Made by a program: the position numbers and the translations under genes
Shown: in pieces, positions 8,305 to 16,420 of the stretch
Position numbering within the stretch: the stretch's first letter is position 1
How the letters are laid out: each line of letters begins with the position of its first letter
The notes under the pieces: model-generated
What the model saw: the letters and a program-made list of their open reading frames with translations, nothing else
Database searches by the model: none
Told to the model about the DNA's origin: nothing
From: a virus
Virus record (IMG/VR): IMGVR_UViG_3300032893_000118
Coordinates: 1 to 42,670 of that record
Strand: one strand, 5' to 3'
Length of the DNA: 42,670 nucleotides

Positions 8305-8985
8305 CTAGGCGCGCGGCATGCTGCGAGGACTGCGCCCGACAGCGGGAGCACCAGCGCCGGCGCCGGCGGGAGCTGCCGCCAACGCGGGAGCACCGTAGGA
8401 CCAGCCTGGGACCGGATACGTACCGGCCGCATATTCGCCCAGAGATCCGGCGAAGTCAGGATCCCCCAGGTAGCCGGACATCGACGCGGGCGAAGATCCG
8501 GAAACCTGCTCTTGGAAGATTCGCAGAGTGACCGCGGACAATCCGCCGACCACAACGCCGGTTGCCACGTCGCGACCAAGGAACTTCGCGGAAGCCCAAC
8601 CCAGAGCGACCGACACGCCGGCCATAACCGCATAGCCGGTCATTCCGTTGTTTTTGTCGCCCAAAATTGCCTGAGTTGCGTACTTCGTCGCGAGAGTGCC
8701 GGCGGCCCCGCCGAGTGCCAGCTTGATCAGTTCGTTTGCGCCGAATCCGCCAATGTTCGGATTGCGACGGTGACCCCGACGCATCGAGCGCCGACGGCCA
8801 GCACGTTTCGAGAAGAAGGGATTGTGACGACGCGACCGACGCGCCGAACTACGACGCGCCCGACGACGAGAACGATGTTTCTTTGGATTTGCCATAAGGT
8901 AGAGCACTCCAGGGTTTTTTGTTCGCCGCGAACGCCGGCGCGATTTGTGAGGATTCGAAATTCGAAGCCTTCGAACGTTTGGCAT
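8305..8985 (-). CDS. Arginine-rich membrane protein, likely nucleoprotein/membrane linker
   Basis: 226 residues from the ATG at 8985, chosen because GAGGGGC sits five bases upstream; an ATG at 8895 (196 residues) is the alternative. Residues 1-76 are extremely basic (for example RSRRRARRSSARRSRRHNPF), suited to binding genomic DNA. Two or three Gly/Ala-rich helices (about 85-157) look like membrane segments. Residues 184-197 read EYAAGTYPVPGWSY, almost identical to part of the protein at 15871-16416. A role in tying the packaged genome to an internal membrane is inferred. Confidence 0.6.
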   Translation of the reverse strand: MPNVRRLRISNPHKSRRRSRRTKNPGVLYLMANPKKHRSRRRARRSSARRSRRHNPFFSKRAGRRRSMRRGHRRNPNIGGFGANELIKLALGGAAGTLATKYATQAILGDKNNGMTGYAVMAGVSVALGWASAKFLGRDVATGVVVGGLSAVTLRIFQEQVSGSSPASMSGYLGDPDFAGSLGEYAAGTYPVPGWSYGAPALAAAPAGAGAGAPAVGRSPRSMPRA

Positions 8986-9075
8986 GAAAGCCCCTCGAAA
9001 AAACTTTTTTTGGGTGGAGTGCTGCGAACCAGGCGGGAGGACTAAAAAACAAATTCCCACGCGAGGACTTTTCGC

Positions 9076-9086
9076 AGTGGGAGACT
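9076..9086. promoter_or_regulatory. Shared 11-base element AGTGGGAGACT, copy 1
   Basis: The same 11 bases occur at 18991-19001, upstream of the whole late block. Here they lie in the 161-base gap before the arginine-rich membrane protein gene. A TTGACA on the minus strand near 9105-9110 is close by, but no good -10 box accompanies it. The element may be a late-promoter or activator site. Confidence 0.35.
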
Positions 9087-9146
9087 TTGAAGCACGGTGG
9101 AAATTGTCAAAGGCATAATGGCAGACTCGCCGGCGTTTTGCAATAG

Positions 9147-9224
9147 TTACTTTCGTTCACGCATCAAAAGCCCGAGCAAGTAACCAGCCAAGAAAGCAAT
9201 CGTAATTTCAACCGGTACAGTCAT
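9147..9224 (-). CDS. 25-residue membrane peptide
   Basis: The peptide is MTVPVEITIAFLAGYLLGLL followed by MRERK: one hydrophobic helix and a basic tail. Its ATG lies one base after the stop codon of the upstream gene, with no ribosome site of its own, so re-initiation is likely. It is too short for standard gene finding. Such peptides occur in membrane-containing phages and lysis cassettes. The function is unknown. Confidence 0.5.
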   Translation of the reverse strand: MTVPVEITIAFLAGYLLGLLMRERK

Positions 9225-9225
9225 T

Positions 9226-9438
9226 TCATTGCAGATCGACCAGCCTTTTGCATCCGGCGCAAATTGCTAAATTTAACAAACGGTAGGGATACACGGGTTT
9301 ATTAGGTTCAGGAATCAAGCAACGCGCCTCAACGAAATCGATACTGTGGCACCTGTTGCAGCATCGATGCTGCAAAGATCTCCCAAACCAAATTTGCATA
9401 ACGTCTAATTGCTGCCCTTCGAGATAATCAAACTTCAT
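9226..9438 (-). CDS. Small zinc-binding protein (70 aa)
   Basis: It has paired cysteines (CCNRC at about residue 26, then CAGC near residue 61) around a hydrophobic core, suggesting one zinc site. It overlaps the previous gene by ATGA. No family is recognised. Confidence 0.6.
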   Translation of the reverse strand: MKFDYLEGQQLDVMQIWFGRSLQHRCCNRCHSIDFVEARCLIPEPNKPVYPYRLLNLAICAGCKRLVDLQ

Positions 9439-10085
9439 TTCACAAACCCCGCGGCGATTGACCCAAGTTTAGCGCCCACGTCAAGCAATCCCATTCCAAT
9501 CCGTTTCGCCAGGCTAGGCGGCCGAGTGAGTTGATGCACTTTCGTTTCGATGTCCGCGGTTGCTTTCTCGAGATGTTCTGTAGCTTGCGCCGTGTGATCA
9601 CTGGCCGCGGCAACGCCGGCGGCCGCTCGATTCAGGTTTTCCGCCATCTGAGCTATTTGCGGATCCCTCAAACGCGCGTCCAAGGAATCGCCGGCATGCT
9701 GCAACGACGCGAGCGCACCGCCGGCGGCCGTGCCCGTCGCCGTAACCTGGCCGTCGATTGTCGGAATCATGTGATCGTTAACGCTGCGATCGAGCCGCGC
9801 CGCGAGCTGCCGGATATCGCGCATTGCATCGGCCGTCTGTTGCGAAGTTTTCAGCCAATAGGCCCGCTGTTCCTGGCCGGCGGCCGATAATTGTTTCGCG
9901 GATACCTGGACATCTTGAACCACGGTGCGCAGATCTCCCACCGCGCCGTCAGCATCAGCCAACACGACATCGAGTAAACCATCCGTGCGCCGGATATCCG
10001 CGATTGTCCGGTGTACGTCGACCGTCAGAACGATTACCGCGGCAATGATGACCGCGAGCAAAACACAGACGAGAATGTTTTTCAC
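9435..10085 (-). CDS. Membrane-anchored coiled-coil protein
   Basis: 216 residues. Residues 4-23 are one N-terminal membrane helix (ILVCVLLAVIIAAVIVLTV). The remainder is long amphipathic helix with Gln, Ala and Asp repeats, like periplasmic coiled-coil domains of MlaD or DUF948-type proteins, and a Gly-rich end that may touch the membrane. GAGGGGC precedes the start. It belongs to a run of small membrane genes that could form a lysis or virion-membrane module. The exact role is unknown. Confidence 0.6.
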   Translation of the reverse strand: MKNILVCVLLAVIIAAVIVLTVDVHRTIADIRRTDGLLDVVLADADGAVGDLRTVVQDVQVSAKQLSAAGQEQRAYWLKTSQQTADAMRDIRQLAARLDRSVNDHMIPTIDGQVTATGTAAGGALASLQHAGDSLDARLRDPQIAQMAENLNRAAAGVAAASDHTAQATEHLEKATADIETKVHQLTRPPSLAKRIGMGLLDVGAKLGSIAAGFVK

Positions 10086-10177
10086 GTGCGCCCCTCAACA
10101 AAAAAATCCGGCCAGCAATGACGCCGGCCGGACCGAACGAAGAAGAATAGGGACAATCGGGACTTGCGGAATCGATA

Positions 10178-10576
10178 TTAGCTCGAAACCGGCGCCGGCG
10201 TAGGATTATTTTGCGGAAGTGAAGCACCGCCGCTGATAACCGCGGACTTCGATTTCAGCAAGCCCACAACAAGCTCGATTCCCAGATTGATCGTGTGATC
10301 CGCCAGGTTGACGCCCGACGTTTTGAGATCCGCAAGGATGTGTTGAAATGCGGCCGCGCGCTTTTGATCACCGGTAGCCGGCACGTTGTCGACCTGCAAC
10401 GACTCAACCGCGGTAATCCCATCGGTGAAAATCTGCAAAACGTCTTGCTTGAAAATGGCTGAGACATCCTCCTCCATTTTCGTGACTGCATCCTGGCCGA
10501 AAATCTTGACTAAGATACTTTGCGCGCTATGCGCAACGCCCTCAATCATGTGCAGAGCTCGAGAAAAAATGTTCAT
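10178..10576 (-). CDS. Hypothetical helical protein (132 aa)
   Basis: It starts at the ATG at 10576 with GAGGGGC nine bases upstream; a longer frame upstream has no such site. It is mostly helical, with a weakly hydrophobic stretch near residues 95-112 (INLGIELVVGLLKSKSAVI) and a Pro-rich end. It lies between two membrane-protein genes of the supposed lysis module. No motif was recognised. Confidence 0.6.
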   Translation of the reverse strand: MNIFSRALHMIEGVAHSAQSILVKIFGQDAVTKMEEDVSAIFKQDVLQIFTDGITAVESLQVDNVPATGDQKRAAAFQHILADLKTSGVNLADHTINLGIELVVGLLKSKSAVISGGASLPQNNPTPAPVSS

Positions 10577-10632
10577 TGTTAGCGCCCCTCGAAGCGTATC
10601 GGATTTACGGTTGTGCACCGCTGAAAAGAATG

Positions 10633-10998
10633 CTACACCGCCGGCGGAGCCGGTCCCGTCTTTTGTGCCTGTAGGTACGCTTTAATTAAACACACCAGTT
10701 CGTCGCTTGAGCTCGTCGCCTTAAACCAGCCGTGAGTTATAGCGAACTGAGTCAGCCAGTGCCAGGCGCCCGAAAGAATTGTCGTTAGCGTCAGGCCGGT
10801 AATAACCAAAGTGCCGGCCGCGTGCGTGTATTGTGCGTGGATCCCGAGAGCCGCAAGGCCCGAGAGCACAACCGCCGCGATGCGGTTAGCCTTCTCGCTT
10901 TCCGCCGTCAACCAAGGAAACCAAGATTGTTTTTTCAAAAAACCGATCAGAAACGACACGACGGCCGCCGCCGTCACTTGCGTGCCCAGTGTATCCAT
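10633..10998 (-). CDS. Holin-like membrane protein (121 aa)
   Basis: The start is the ATG at 10998 with GAGGGGC upstream. Three hydrophobic segments are visible: AAAVVSFLIGFL, IAAVVLSGLAALGIHA and LVITGLTLTTILSGA. A charged tail follows. Size and layout fit phage holins, which form holes in the inner membrane so that lytic enzymes can pass, but a structural membrane protein is equally possible. No signature residue decides. Confidence 0.5.
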   Translation of the reverse strand: MDTLGTQVTAAAVVSFLIGFLKKQSWFPWLTAESEKANRIAAVVLSGLAALGIHAQYTHAAGTLVITGLTLTTILSGAWHWLTQFAITHGWFKATSSSDELVCLIKAYLQAQKTGPAPPAV

Positions 10999-11097
10999 TT
11001 TGCCCCTCGTTTTGAGAGGCGCCGATAAGTGTAGGAGTTGGGAGAACCGGCGCCCTGGCCGATTGTGAAAAAGACCGGCCGCGCGGAGCAAGTTACC

Positions 11098-11250
11098 TTA
11101 GTGACTGGACTTGCCACGACACCGAGCGCAGCATTTTTGCTTTCGGCAATCTTTTAGAGATCCGCCACAGTGAAAGCAAGGCCAGTCGTAGCCCGCACGC
11201 ACGCCGCTACTTGCAACGACAATACACCGTTTCGTTTTGCGCTTTTTCAT
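11098..11250 (-). CDS. Small basic zinc-finger protein (50 aa)
   Basis: The ATG at 11250 overlaps the upstream stop (ATGA), which makes this start better than the longer in-frame option. After a Lys/Arg-rich beginning (MKKRKTKRC) it has CFHC and CCARC pairs, consistent with one zinc site. Nucleic-acid binding is a reasonable guess. Confidence 0.55.
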   Translation of the reverse strand: MKKRKTKRCIVVASSGVRAGYDWPCFHCGGSLKDCRKQKCCARCRGKSSH

Positions 11251-12203
11251 TCGTCGGAGAAATCCCGCCGGCGAGAGAGTGCCGTAGCGTCGAAACGTTC
11301 CCGCAGGATCCCAAACACCAGGTAAGGCCAAACCGGAGTTACGGAGAAATTCACCAGCAGGAACAACATATCTCCGAGCCCGTCAGGTTCAGAATCAAAC
11401 ACCTGAACCGCTTGCCCGTATTCCGCGAGCCGTTCCACCGTCAAATCTACAACGATCGAGCGAATCGGCCCGGCTACCATAATCGGACCTGGCAGCATCG
11501 CGTTAACGTGATCCTCGATTGGCTGCGTCACCATTTTCACGCGCGACTGTTTCCCGTTGCACGTCTTGCACTTGCCGGCAAGAAAATCAGTTTGCCCGCC
11601 GATGATGCCGGTTGAATACTTGCCGGTCCCTCGGCATCGCGAGCACCTTATGACTTTCAAGCCCTGGCACATTTCGCATACGACCCGTTGCGCGACCTGG
11701 CCGAAACCGCGGCAAACTCGACAATCGCCGCGGAAGGTTCCGCTTTCCACCATGCAGCCCGGCCCAGGACAATCGACCAGTGGACCCGGCCGCGTACCTT
11801 CGCCGCCGCATCCAACGCCCTCGCACATCTTTTCCCCGGTACCGGCGCAGATGTCGCACTCCCGTAAGCAATCCGGACAGTTATCCGGCAGAGCTTCAAA
11901 TAGATCCGGCACGCCGTTCCATTCCGTCAGGCAAACAAGCTTTTGCGGATCTGGTTCGTTCTTGGCATCGAGCGCATAGCCCACGGTGATGCCGCTAGGC
12001 CGGCCGCCGTCGCTTGGAAACCGGAGAGGACCGTACACGGTTTCAATCAAGGAAATCGAGCCAAGCACCTGAAAACGCCCGCGCCGGTGTGCATCATTCC
12101 GGTCGTTCATCGCGTGCAGTATGTCGCCGTGGAGATCTACAGATTTTTTCGGGAGAGTAACAACCCGAGGAGTGCGCGACTTTCTTTGCTTGACCGTTGC
12201 CAT
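11247..12203 (-). CDS. Protein with DnaJ-type cysteine-rich zinc region
   Basis: 318 residues. Residues about 105-215 contain at least six CxxC-type pairs (CDICAGTGEKMC, CRVCRGFGQ, CEMCQG, CSRCRGTGK, CKTCNGK), resembling the zinc domain of DnaJ chaperones. No J-domain is present. The N-terminus is basic, and the C-terminal 80 residues form an alpha/beta domain (MLFLLVNFSVTPVWPYLVFG). Folding help for virion proteins or nucleic-acid binding are options. It is followed at once by a small zinc-finger gene. Confidence 0.6.
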   Translation of the reverse strand: MATVKQRKSRTPRVVTLPKKSVDLHGDILHAMNDRNDAHRRGRFQVLGSISLIETVYGPLRFPSDGGRPSGITVGYALDAKNEPDPQKLVCLTEWNGVPDLFEALPDNCPDCLRECDICAGTGEKMCEGVGCGGEGTRPGPLVDCPGPGCMVESGTFRGDCRVCRGFGQVAQRVVCEMCQGLKVIRCSRCRGTGKYSTGIIGGQTDFLAGKCKTCNGKQSRVKMVTQPIEDHVNAMLPGPIMVAGPIRSIVVDLTVERLAEYGQAVQVFDSEPDGLGDMLFLLVNFSVTPVWPYLVFGILRERFDATALSRRRDFSDE

Positions 12204-12212
12204 GCGAGGATT

Positions 12213-13811
12213 CTAATTGACAATGCCCTCACGTTTTACGATGTATTCACCGCCCACCAGTTGTAAGAGGTGATTCTTACGATCGATTACAAGCCGCGGT
12301 TGCACCTTGGTATCTTCCCCGAAATGGTGCCAGTAATTGACCGGCCGGAACCCGTCAAAGTTTTTTCGCGTGAAATACTCGATTCGATAGACAAAGCCGG
12401 CGTCAATCAAATCTTTGCCGGCGTCCGCGCGCAACGTCGACAGGTACTTATCGATGTTTTGATTTCCGCCCACAATGAAGAGTTGCCGGCCGCCAGGTTC
12501 GGCCGCCAGATCCGGCGCCTCTGATTCCGAGAAATTGATAGTGCACGCCCAGGCGTCCGGATGACCCGCTTTCGGTATCTCCCCTTCCCGCCCTTCAAAC
12601 TTGTCTATGTACTCCCCGACCGTCAAAGAGAGAAGCTTTCCGAGCTGCGTTAGTGACGGGTATTTGGCGTAAGGATCCGCCATCTCGATATCGAGAATTT
12701 TCGTTTTATCAGGCCCGCGGCCGTGGAAAGTTTTATAGAGTGCGTCCGCCGGATCCGGATTGCGCATCGTGCCTAGTGACACATCAAGGCCCGTTTCGTT
12801 CACGAACACTTTACGCAATTGATCCGCATGAACGCCGGACCGTTCCGACACCCTTTGCACGCTTGTACCTCTGAGTTTCATAAACTCGAGCGTGTATGTG
12901 TCGGATGGATCCAACGTGATGCGTACAAGATTGATTCCCCGCCGCGCGAAGTTAGCCGGCAACTTGAACCGTAGCGAGTTGCCATCGCTAACAAAGTTTT
13001 TTGCGCCCGTCATTGTCGAAAACTTGCTACCGCCTAGTTGCTCGAGAATAGTCGACGCGACCGAATTACGCCGGCCGTTTTTCTTTTGCTGCTCTTGCAA
13101 GATTTCCCGCTCGAGCATTCGCATTGTTTCGGTATGCCGGTTGTACGCGGGCAAATCGGCTTTCTTTGCCGCTTTGACGGCCAGCCCATGAAGTTTTGTA
13201 ATTATGCGCCGTTTTTTCGGATCCGCTTTCGACCAATCGATTTTTGCGGCCGGCATATCAGGATTCCGGTACCCCTTGCGGAAAGCAATTTCGCGCGCGA
13301 ACTCACGACGTTTTGCTTTTGGCGTTTCGTGGATGATGCGGCCGCCCTCATCATGCGCGCCGCGCGTATGTTCTACGGCCGCTTGTACGTATTGCGCCAG
13401 GTTCGTTGCCCCCGGATTTTTCTTCGGCATCTTTGGGCATTCGTTAAAGTGCTTAAAAATTTTCCGATTCCAAACTTTGTGTGTTTGAGCGTTTATGACC
13501 GCCCCACAATGCGGGCATTTGAATGATAGTCTGGGATTGTATTGCCGCGTCCGGACTCCCTTCCCTTGTTTCGCCATAGCCTTACCCCGCTTTGTGTTGC
13601 AACCTTTGCACGCCCAGACCAAATTACTGCGCCGGTTATTCGATTCGTTGCCGTCGACGTGATCCGGAACGTATTGCACCGCGTTGCGCGTTTTGCACCA
13701 ATGGCAGATTTTACGGCCGCGCGGCCGGCATTCCGGACTGTTGGCCCGGTACCGTTTTGCCCGGTCCGTGATCTGGCTTACTGGTTTCCGCCATCGGCTT
13801 CCGCACTTCAT
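12213..13811 (-). CDS. Large multidomain protein with N-terminal HNH-like zinc fold
   Basis: 532 residues. Residues about 36-75 have ICHWCKTRN, DHVDGNESNN and WACKGCNTKRG, which is an HNH endonuclease layout with its zinc cysteines and an active-site-like DHxD. A basic region with another CxxC pair (CPHC) and NPGATNLAQYVQ follows. Residues about 250-345 hold a distinct beta domain (MTGAKNFV, LRFKLP, VRITLDPSDTYTLEF). The C-terminal half is an alpha/beta unit of unknown type. The middle domain recurs in phages without known function. Cutting or processing of phage DNA is possible. Confidence 0.6.
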   Translation of the reverse strand: MKCGSRWRKPVSQITDRAKRYRANSPECRPRGRKICHWCKTRNAVQYVPDHVDGNESNNRRSNLVWACKGCNTKRGKAMAKQGKGVRTRQYNPRLSFKCPHCGAVINAQTHKVWNRKIFKHFNECPKMPKKNPGATNLAQYVQAAVEHTRGAHDEGGRIIHETPKAKRREFAREIAFRKGYRNPDMPAAKIDWSKADPKKRRIITKLHGLAVKAAKKADLPAYNRHTETMRMLEREILQEQQKKNGRRNSVASTILEQLGGSKFSTMTGAKNFVSDGNSLRFKLPANFARRGINLVRITLDPSDTYTLEFMKLRGTSVQRVSERSGVHADQLRKVFVNETGLDVSLGTMRNPDPADALYKTFHGRGPDKTKILDIEMADPYAKYPSLTQLGKLLSLTVGEYIDKFEGREGEIPKAGHPDAWACTINFSESEAPDLAAEPGGRQLFIVGGNQNIDKYLSTLRADAGKDLIDAGFVYRIEYFTRKNFDGFRPVNYWHHFGEDTKVQPRLVIDRKNHLLQLVGGEYIVKREGIVN

Positions 13812-13977
13812 AGCCGGCCAGCTTTCGAAACAACGTTGCCCGCGAGATCCCGAGCCGTTTTGCCGCGGTTGCGTGATCCCCGCGGCAAAGAATCATAGCC
13901 CTGATAATGTGATCCCGTTCCACATCGGCCAGGGATTGCACAAGTTGGGATGTATCGAAGCAGTTGAGACATTCCAT
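13711..13977 (-). CDS. Fis-type helix-turn-helix regulator
   Basis: 88 residues. Residues about 22-54 (HIIRAMILCRGDHATAAKRL, then GISRATLFRKL) match the DNA-binding end of Fis and NtrC proteins. A Pro/Gly-rich tail of 30 residues follows. The last 101 bases overlap the start of the HNH-fusion gene. It may act as a late regulator or DNA-bending protein. Confidence 0.75.
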   Translation of the reverse strand: MECLNCFDTSQLVQSLADVERDHIIRAMILCRGDHATAAKRLGISRATLFRKLAGYEVRKPMAETSKPDHGPGKTVPGQQSGMPAARP

Positions 13978-14160
13978 TTAACTCACGTCAGTAACGCGCA
14001 ACGCGACTTGCACGCCGGCGCCGAGTGCAAACCCTTCCGCCGCTTTCGAAGTAATCGAAGTGACGGCCAAAGGATCATCAAACCACGGCGCCAGCAGGAT
14101 CCGGAGCACGGCCCCGATCCCGCCGGCAATCACAACCGATTGTGCATCTATTTTTCTCAC
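13978..14160 (-). CDS. Small membrane protein (60 aa)
   Basis: It starts at GTG overlapping the previous stop (GTGA). One or two weak membrane helices are visible (VVIAGGIGAVLRILLAPWF and EGFALGAGVQVALRV). It is probably a minor membrane component. No family is recognised. Confidence 0.5.
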   Translation of the reverse strand: MRKIDAQSVVIAGGIGAVLRILLAPWFDDPLAVTSITSKAAEGFALGAGVQVALRVTDVS

Positions 14161-14879
14161 GGCCGTTTGATCCGGACGCTCTTGCCCGTCGCCCGAGCCA
14201 AGGAACGAGCGTACTTTTTCAATTGGCTCATGGTCATCGGAAACGGCGGCCGCATTGTTTTGGGCATCTTCCGACGCACGACAGCACGCCGGCGACGAAC
14301 CACCCGGCGCCGCGGCCGTGGATTCACCCGCATGCGTCGACGTCGCACCGTCTTACGAGGACGCCGGCGCCGGCGAGCTGCGTTTTTCTTTGCCCGCTTT
14401 TTTGCCCAATAAGCTTTAAGGCCCGCGGGCATTTTCCCTTTGCGGGAGTTGCGTTTCTTCTTCCTGGTTTTTCGCATTGATAACCTCGAGAGTTTTCTTA
14501 AAGCTTCGGCCGCCTTTGGTGCCACGGCCGGAAATTGGCGCCGAGGATTCTTTTTCAATCCCTTCAGCGCATCGCGCAATTGCTCATTAAAATCGGATCC
14601 CTTCGCGCGCGCGGCCGTTCTTTTGGCCACCGCCGGCGCATATCCGAGATTGACGAGAGCGGAAACAAGGTCGGAGCGATCGACACCACGCCCGGCGACC
14701 TGGCCGGATCCTCGAGCTCTCCGCACCATGCCGGCGACACGCCGGTTATACGGTTGCCGGCCGTACCTGGCCCGCTGTTGCCGTCCGGTCAAAAAGCCCG
14801 GCGTAAAACTGAAAAGCGGATTACGTTTCACATTCAACCCCGCAACGCGGCCGCCAGGCGCCGAAACATATTTTTCCAA
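14157..14879 (-). CDS. Protamine-like protein with RuvA domain III-like segment
   Basis: About 240 residues; the start is unsure (TTG at 14879, or later GTG codons). Residues about 68-108 (DLVSALVNLGYAPAVAKRTA, then FNEQLRDALK) resemble the UBA-like third domain of RuvA. Residues about 135-205 are a dense Arg/Lys tract (ARRRRRPRK, RRRVVRRRRAVVRRK), as in condensing core proteins of viruses. The end is again basic. Genome condensation inside the capsid is likely; the RuvA-like part could bring in a partner. Calculated charge would be extremely high. Confidence 0.65.
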   Translation of the reverse strand: MEKYVSAPGGRVAGLNVKRNPLFSFTPGFLTGRQQRARYGRQPYNRRVAGMVRRARGSGQVAGRGVDRSDLVSALVNLGYAPAVAKRTAARAKGSDFNEQLRDALKGLKKNPRRQFPAVAPKAAEALRKLSRLSMRKTRKKKRNSRKGKMPAGLKAYWAKKRAKKNAARRRRRPRKTVRRRRMRVNPRPRRRVVRRRRAVVRRKMPKTMRPPFPMTMSQLKKYARSLARATGKSVRIKRP

Positions 14880-15022
14880 TCAGCGCGGCAGATCCAGACC
14901 CGACACATCGAGCACCATCGGCACGGTTTCGCCACCACGTCGTTATCGAGCCGCCGGCACACTTCGCAGACCTGCAACCGTTCACCAGGACGAAGGACCG
15001 GCCACCCCGCTTGTATGACCAA
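14834..15022 (-). CDS. Small zinc-finger protein (62 aa)
   Basis: It starts at TTG two codons after the upstream stop. Cysteines pair as CEVC, then CRWCSMC, then CRADW, a pattern for one or two zinc ions, and the C-terminus is basic (KNMFRRLAAALRG). It overlaps the arginine-rich gene by 46 bases. Nucleic-acid or protein binding is likely. The alternative frame here gives only a Cys/Arg-rich shadow. Confidence 0.5.
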   Translation of the reverse strand: MVIQAGWPVLRPGERLQVCEVCRRLDNDVVAKPCRWCSMCRVWICRADWKNMFRRLAAALRG

Positions 15023-15025
15023 TGC

Positions 15026-15448
15026 TCACCGCCGCAACAAGGAAACAAGCACCAACGCACCGCCACCAATCGCGAGCGCCCAGATCCAGGCCGGCACGGA
15101 TGCCGCAGAAACCAGTTGCCCGGCATTAAAAAACGTCGCGACGTTTTGCACGTCCGAATTCGCAAATGCGCTTTGCTGATTCGCGGCCGTTTGAGCTACT
15201 TGCGCCGTAACCGAATCCGCGCCGTAATACTGCGCCGCGTTTTTCGCAACGCTTTGAATCGAGCTGACCTCAGCCGCGGCCGCACAAGCTTTCCACGCGG
15301 CAGGGTCAAAAAAGAAATCCCAGGTAGAGCAGTCGGTTGCATCTTGCGGAGGCGCCGGCGAGTACGGTTGCGCGAGCGCAAGAGGCATTACGACCGAGCC
15401 CAGACCACGGAGCCGGCGCCGCGCGCGAGGTTGTAGAGTGACAATCAT
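15026..15448 (-). CDS. RRLRGLG-tagged membrane protein (140 aa)
   Basis: It begins MIVTLQPRARRRLRGLGSVV: a short strand, a basic patch and the RGLG tag shared by its neighbours. A central helical, Gln/Ala-rich region with two cysteines follows, then one membrane helix (VPAWIWALAIGGGALVLV) and the tail SLLRR. The start overlaps the previous stop by ATGA. It is likely a virion-membrane protein. Confidence 0.65.
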   Translation of the reverse strand: MIVTLQPRARRRLRGLGSVVMPLALAQPYSPAPPQDATDCSTWDFFFDPAAWKACAAAAEVSSIQSVAKNAAQYYGADSVTAQVAQTAANQQSAFANSDVQNVATFFNAGQLVSAASVPAWIWALAIGGGALVLVSLLRR

Positions 15449-15600
15449 TGCACGTACCCGTTAACCAGCCGATCGAGATCCCCGATCGTCAATTCCTCAA
15501 AACAACCCTTTTCGTCAACGATCAGGCCCGCCGCTAGTGCCTTTTGCACAAGGTCGGACACTTCACTATCCGAGTAAATTCGTTCACGATCCTCAGACAT
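15445..15600 (-). CDS. Small acidic protein (51 aa)
   Basis: It starts at the ATG that lies inside the end of the upstream gene (8-base overlap), giving MSEDRERIYSDSEVSDLVQK. A longer frame upstream is a shadow of the previous gene. It is acidic and helical, with no membrane segment, unlike all its neighbours. It may be a soluble chaperone or an interaction partner for the tagged proteins. Confidence 0.5.
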   Translation of the reverse strand: MSEDRERIYSDSEVSDLVQKALAAGLIVDEKGCFEELTIGDLDRLVNGYVQ

Positions 15601-15874
15601 TCGTGTATTTCCCGAGGAGATATCCGCCGGCGCCCGCGCCCGCGGCATACACCGCGGCCGTGAGTGCCGGAATGCGCCGAGTACGACGCCGGCGCCGAGG
15701 CTTTGGAGATCCGATCGACGCCACCGCATCAGATCCCCGATTCCACAAATACCAAAGCAACAGGCCCGCACCCACGTACAAAAACGGCGAGGTTGCCGAG
15801 CCCGTCAACGTGTTGCCGAGGAGCTGTGAGCTAGTCAGATCCCCGAGCCGGCGAGTTGGAACGGTAACGATCAT
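15593..15874 (-). CDS. RRLGD-tagged protein with two membrane segments (93 aa)
   Basis: The N-terminus MIVTVPTRRLGDLTSSQ carries the RRLGD tag. A first hydrophobic helix (FLYVGAGLLLWYLW), a basic loop (KPRRRRRTRR) and a second helix (AAVYAAGAGAGGYLLG) follow. The basic loop could contact DNA on one face of an internal membrane. ATGA overlap with the upstream gene. Confidence 0.6.
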   Translation of the reverse strand: MIVTVPTRRLGDLTSSQLLGNTLTGSATSPFLYVGAGLLLWYLWNRGSDAVASIGSPKPRRRRRTRRIPALTAAVYAAGAGAGGYLLGKYTNV

Positions 15875-16416
15875 CGCCGCTTGGAGGATGCCAGCAGGAC
15901 GAGCAACAGACCGCCGCCAAGGAGCAAGTAAGTGGGAATGCCGGCAACCGAGCCCGAAAGCAACGATGCAACCGGATTCGCAGACGAGAACGCCGACGCC
16001 GCTTGCTTGACGACGGCCGGCGCCCCTGGCATGGCCGCGGCCGCGAGCAACGTAGAGGCATTGACGGCCGGCACGATGTTTGCGCTAGGATTCGCCGCAA
16101 TCGTCGCGAGCTGCGCACTTGTCAGGCTGCCACCGCCCGGCGCCGTGGGATAAATGCTCACCTGGACCGCGTTTGGATCCGTAGGCAGACCGGTTACCGG
16201 ATTGAACGGAGCTAACGAACTGTCCCCCGGCCCTGGCATCAAGACGTCATCACCCAGGCCGCGCATACCGCGCCGCGGCCGTCCCGATCCGCAGCACTTC
16301 GAAGGATCCGGAGCGCCAGCGTAGGACCAACCCGGTACCGGATAGGAGCCCGCTGCGTATTCTCTCAGCCCGCGCATGCCGCGCCGCGGCCGCGGAGCCA
16401 CCAAGGAAACGTACAT
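15871..16416 (-). CDS. Membrane protein with doubled RRGMRGL tag and YPVPGWSY motif
   Basis: 181 residues. The tag occurs twice: RRGMRGLREY at 11-20 and RRGMRGLGDD at 49-58. Between them is EYAAGSYPVPGWSY (19-32), nearly the same as in the arginine-rich protein at 8305-8985. A Pro/Ala-rich linker leads to one membrane helix (IPTYLLLGGGLLLVLLA) and SSKRR. The start MYVSL matches the M-[IYV]-V-[TS] opening of its neighbours. It is likely a structural protein of the virion membrane. Confidence 0.65.
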   Translation of the reverse strand: MYVSLVAPRPRRGMRGLREYAAGSYPVPGWSYAGAPDPSKCCGSGRPRRGMRGLGDDVLMPGPGDSSLAPFNPVTGLPTDPNAVQVSIYPTAPGGGSLTSAQLATIAANPSANIVPAVNASTLLAAAAMPGAPAVVKQAASAFSSANPVASLLSGSVAGIPTYLLLGGGLLLVLLASSKRR

Positions 16417-16420
16417 ACAA

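Noticed and set aside
8173-9045. Plus-strand open frame opposite the arginine-rich protein
   Set aside because: Antisense shadow with no ribosome site and no folded-looking sequence.
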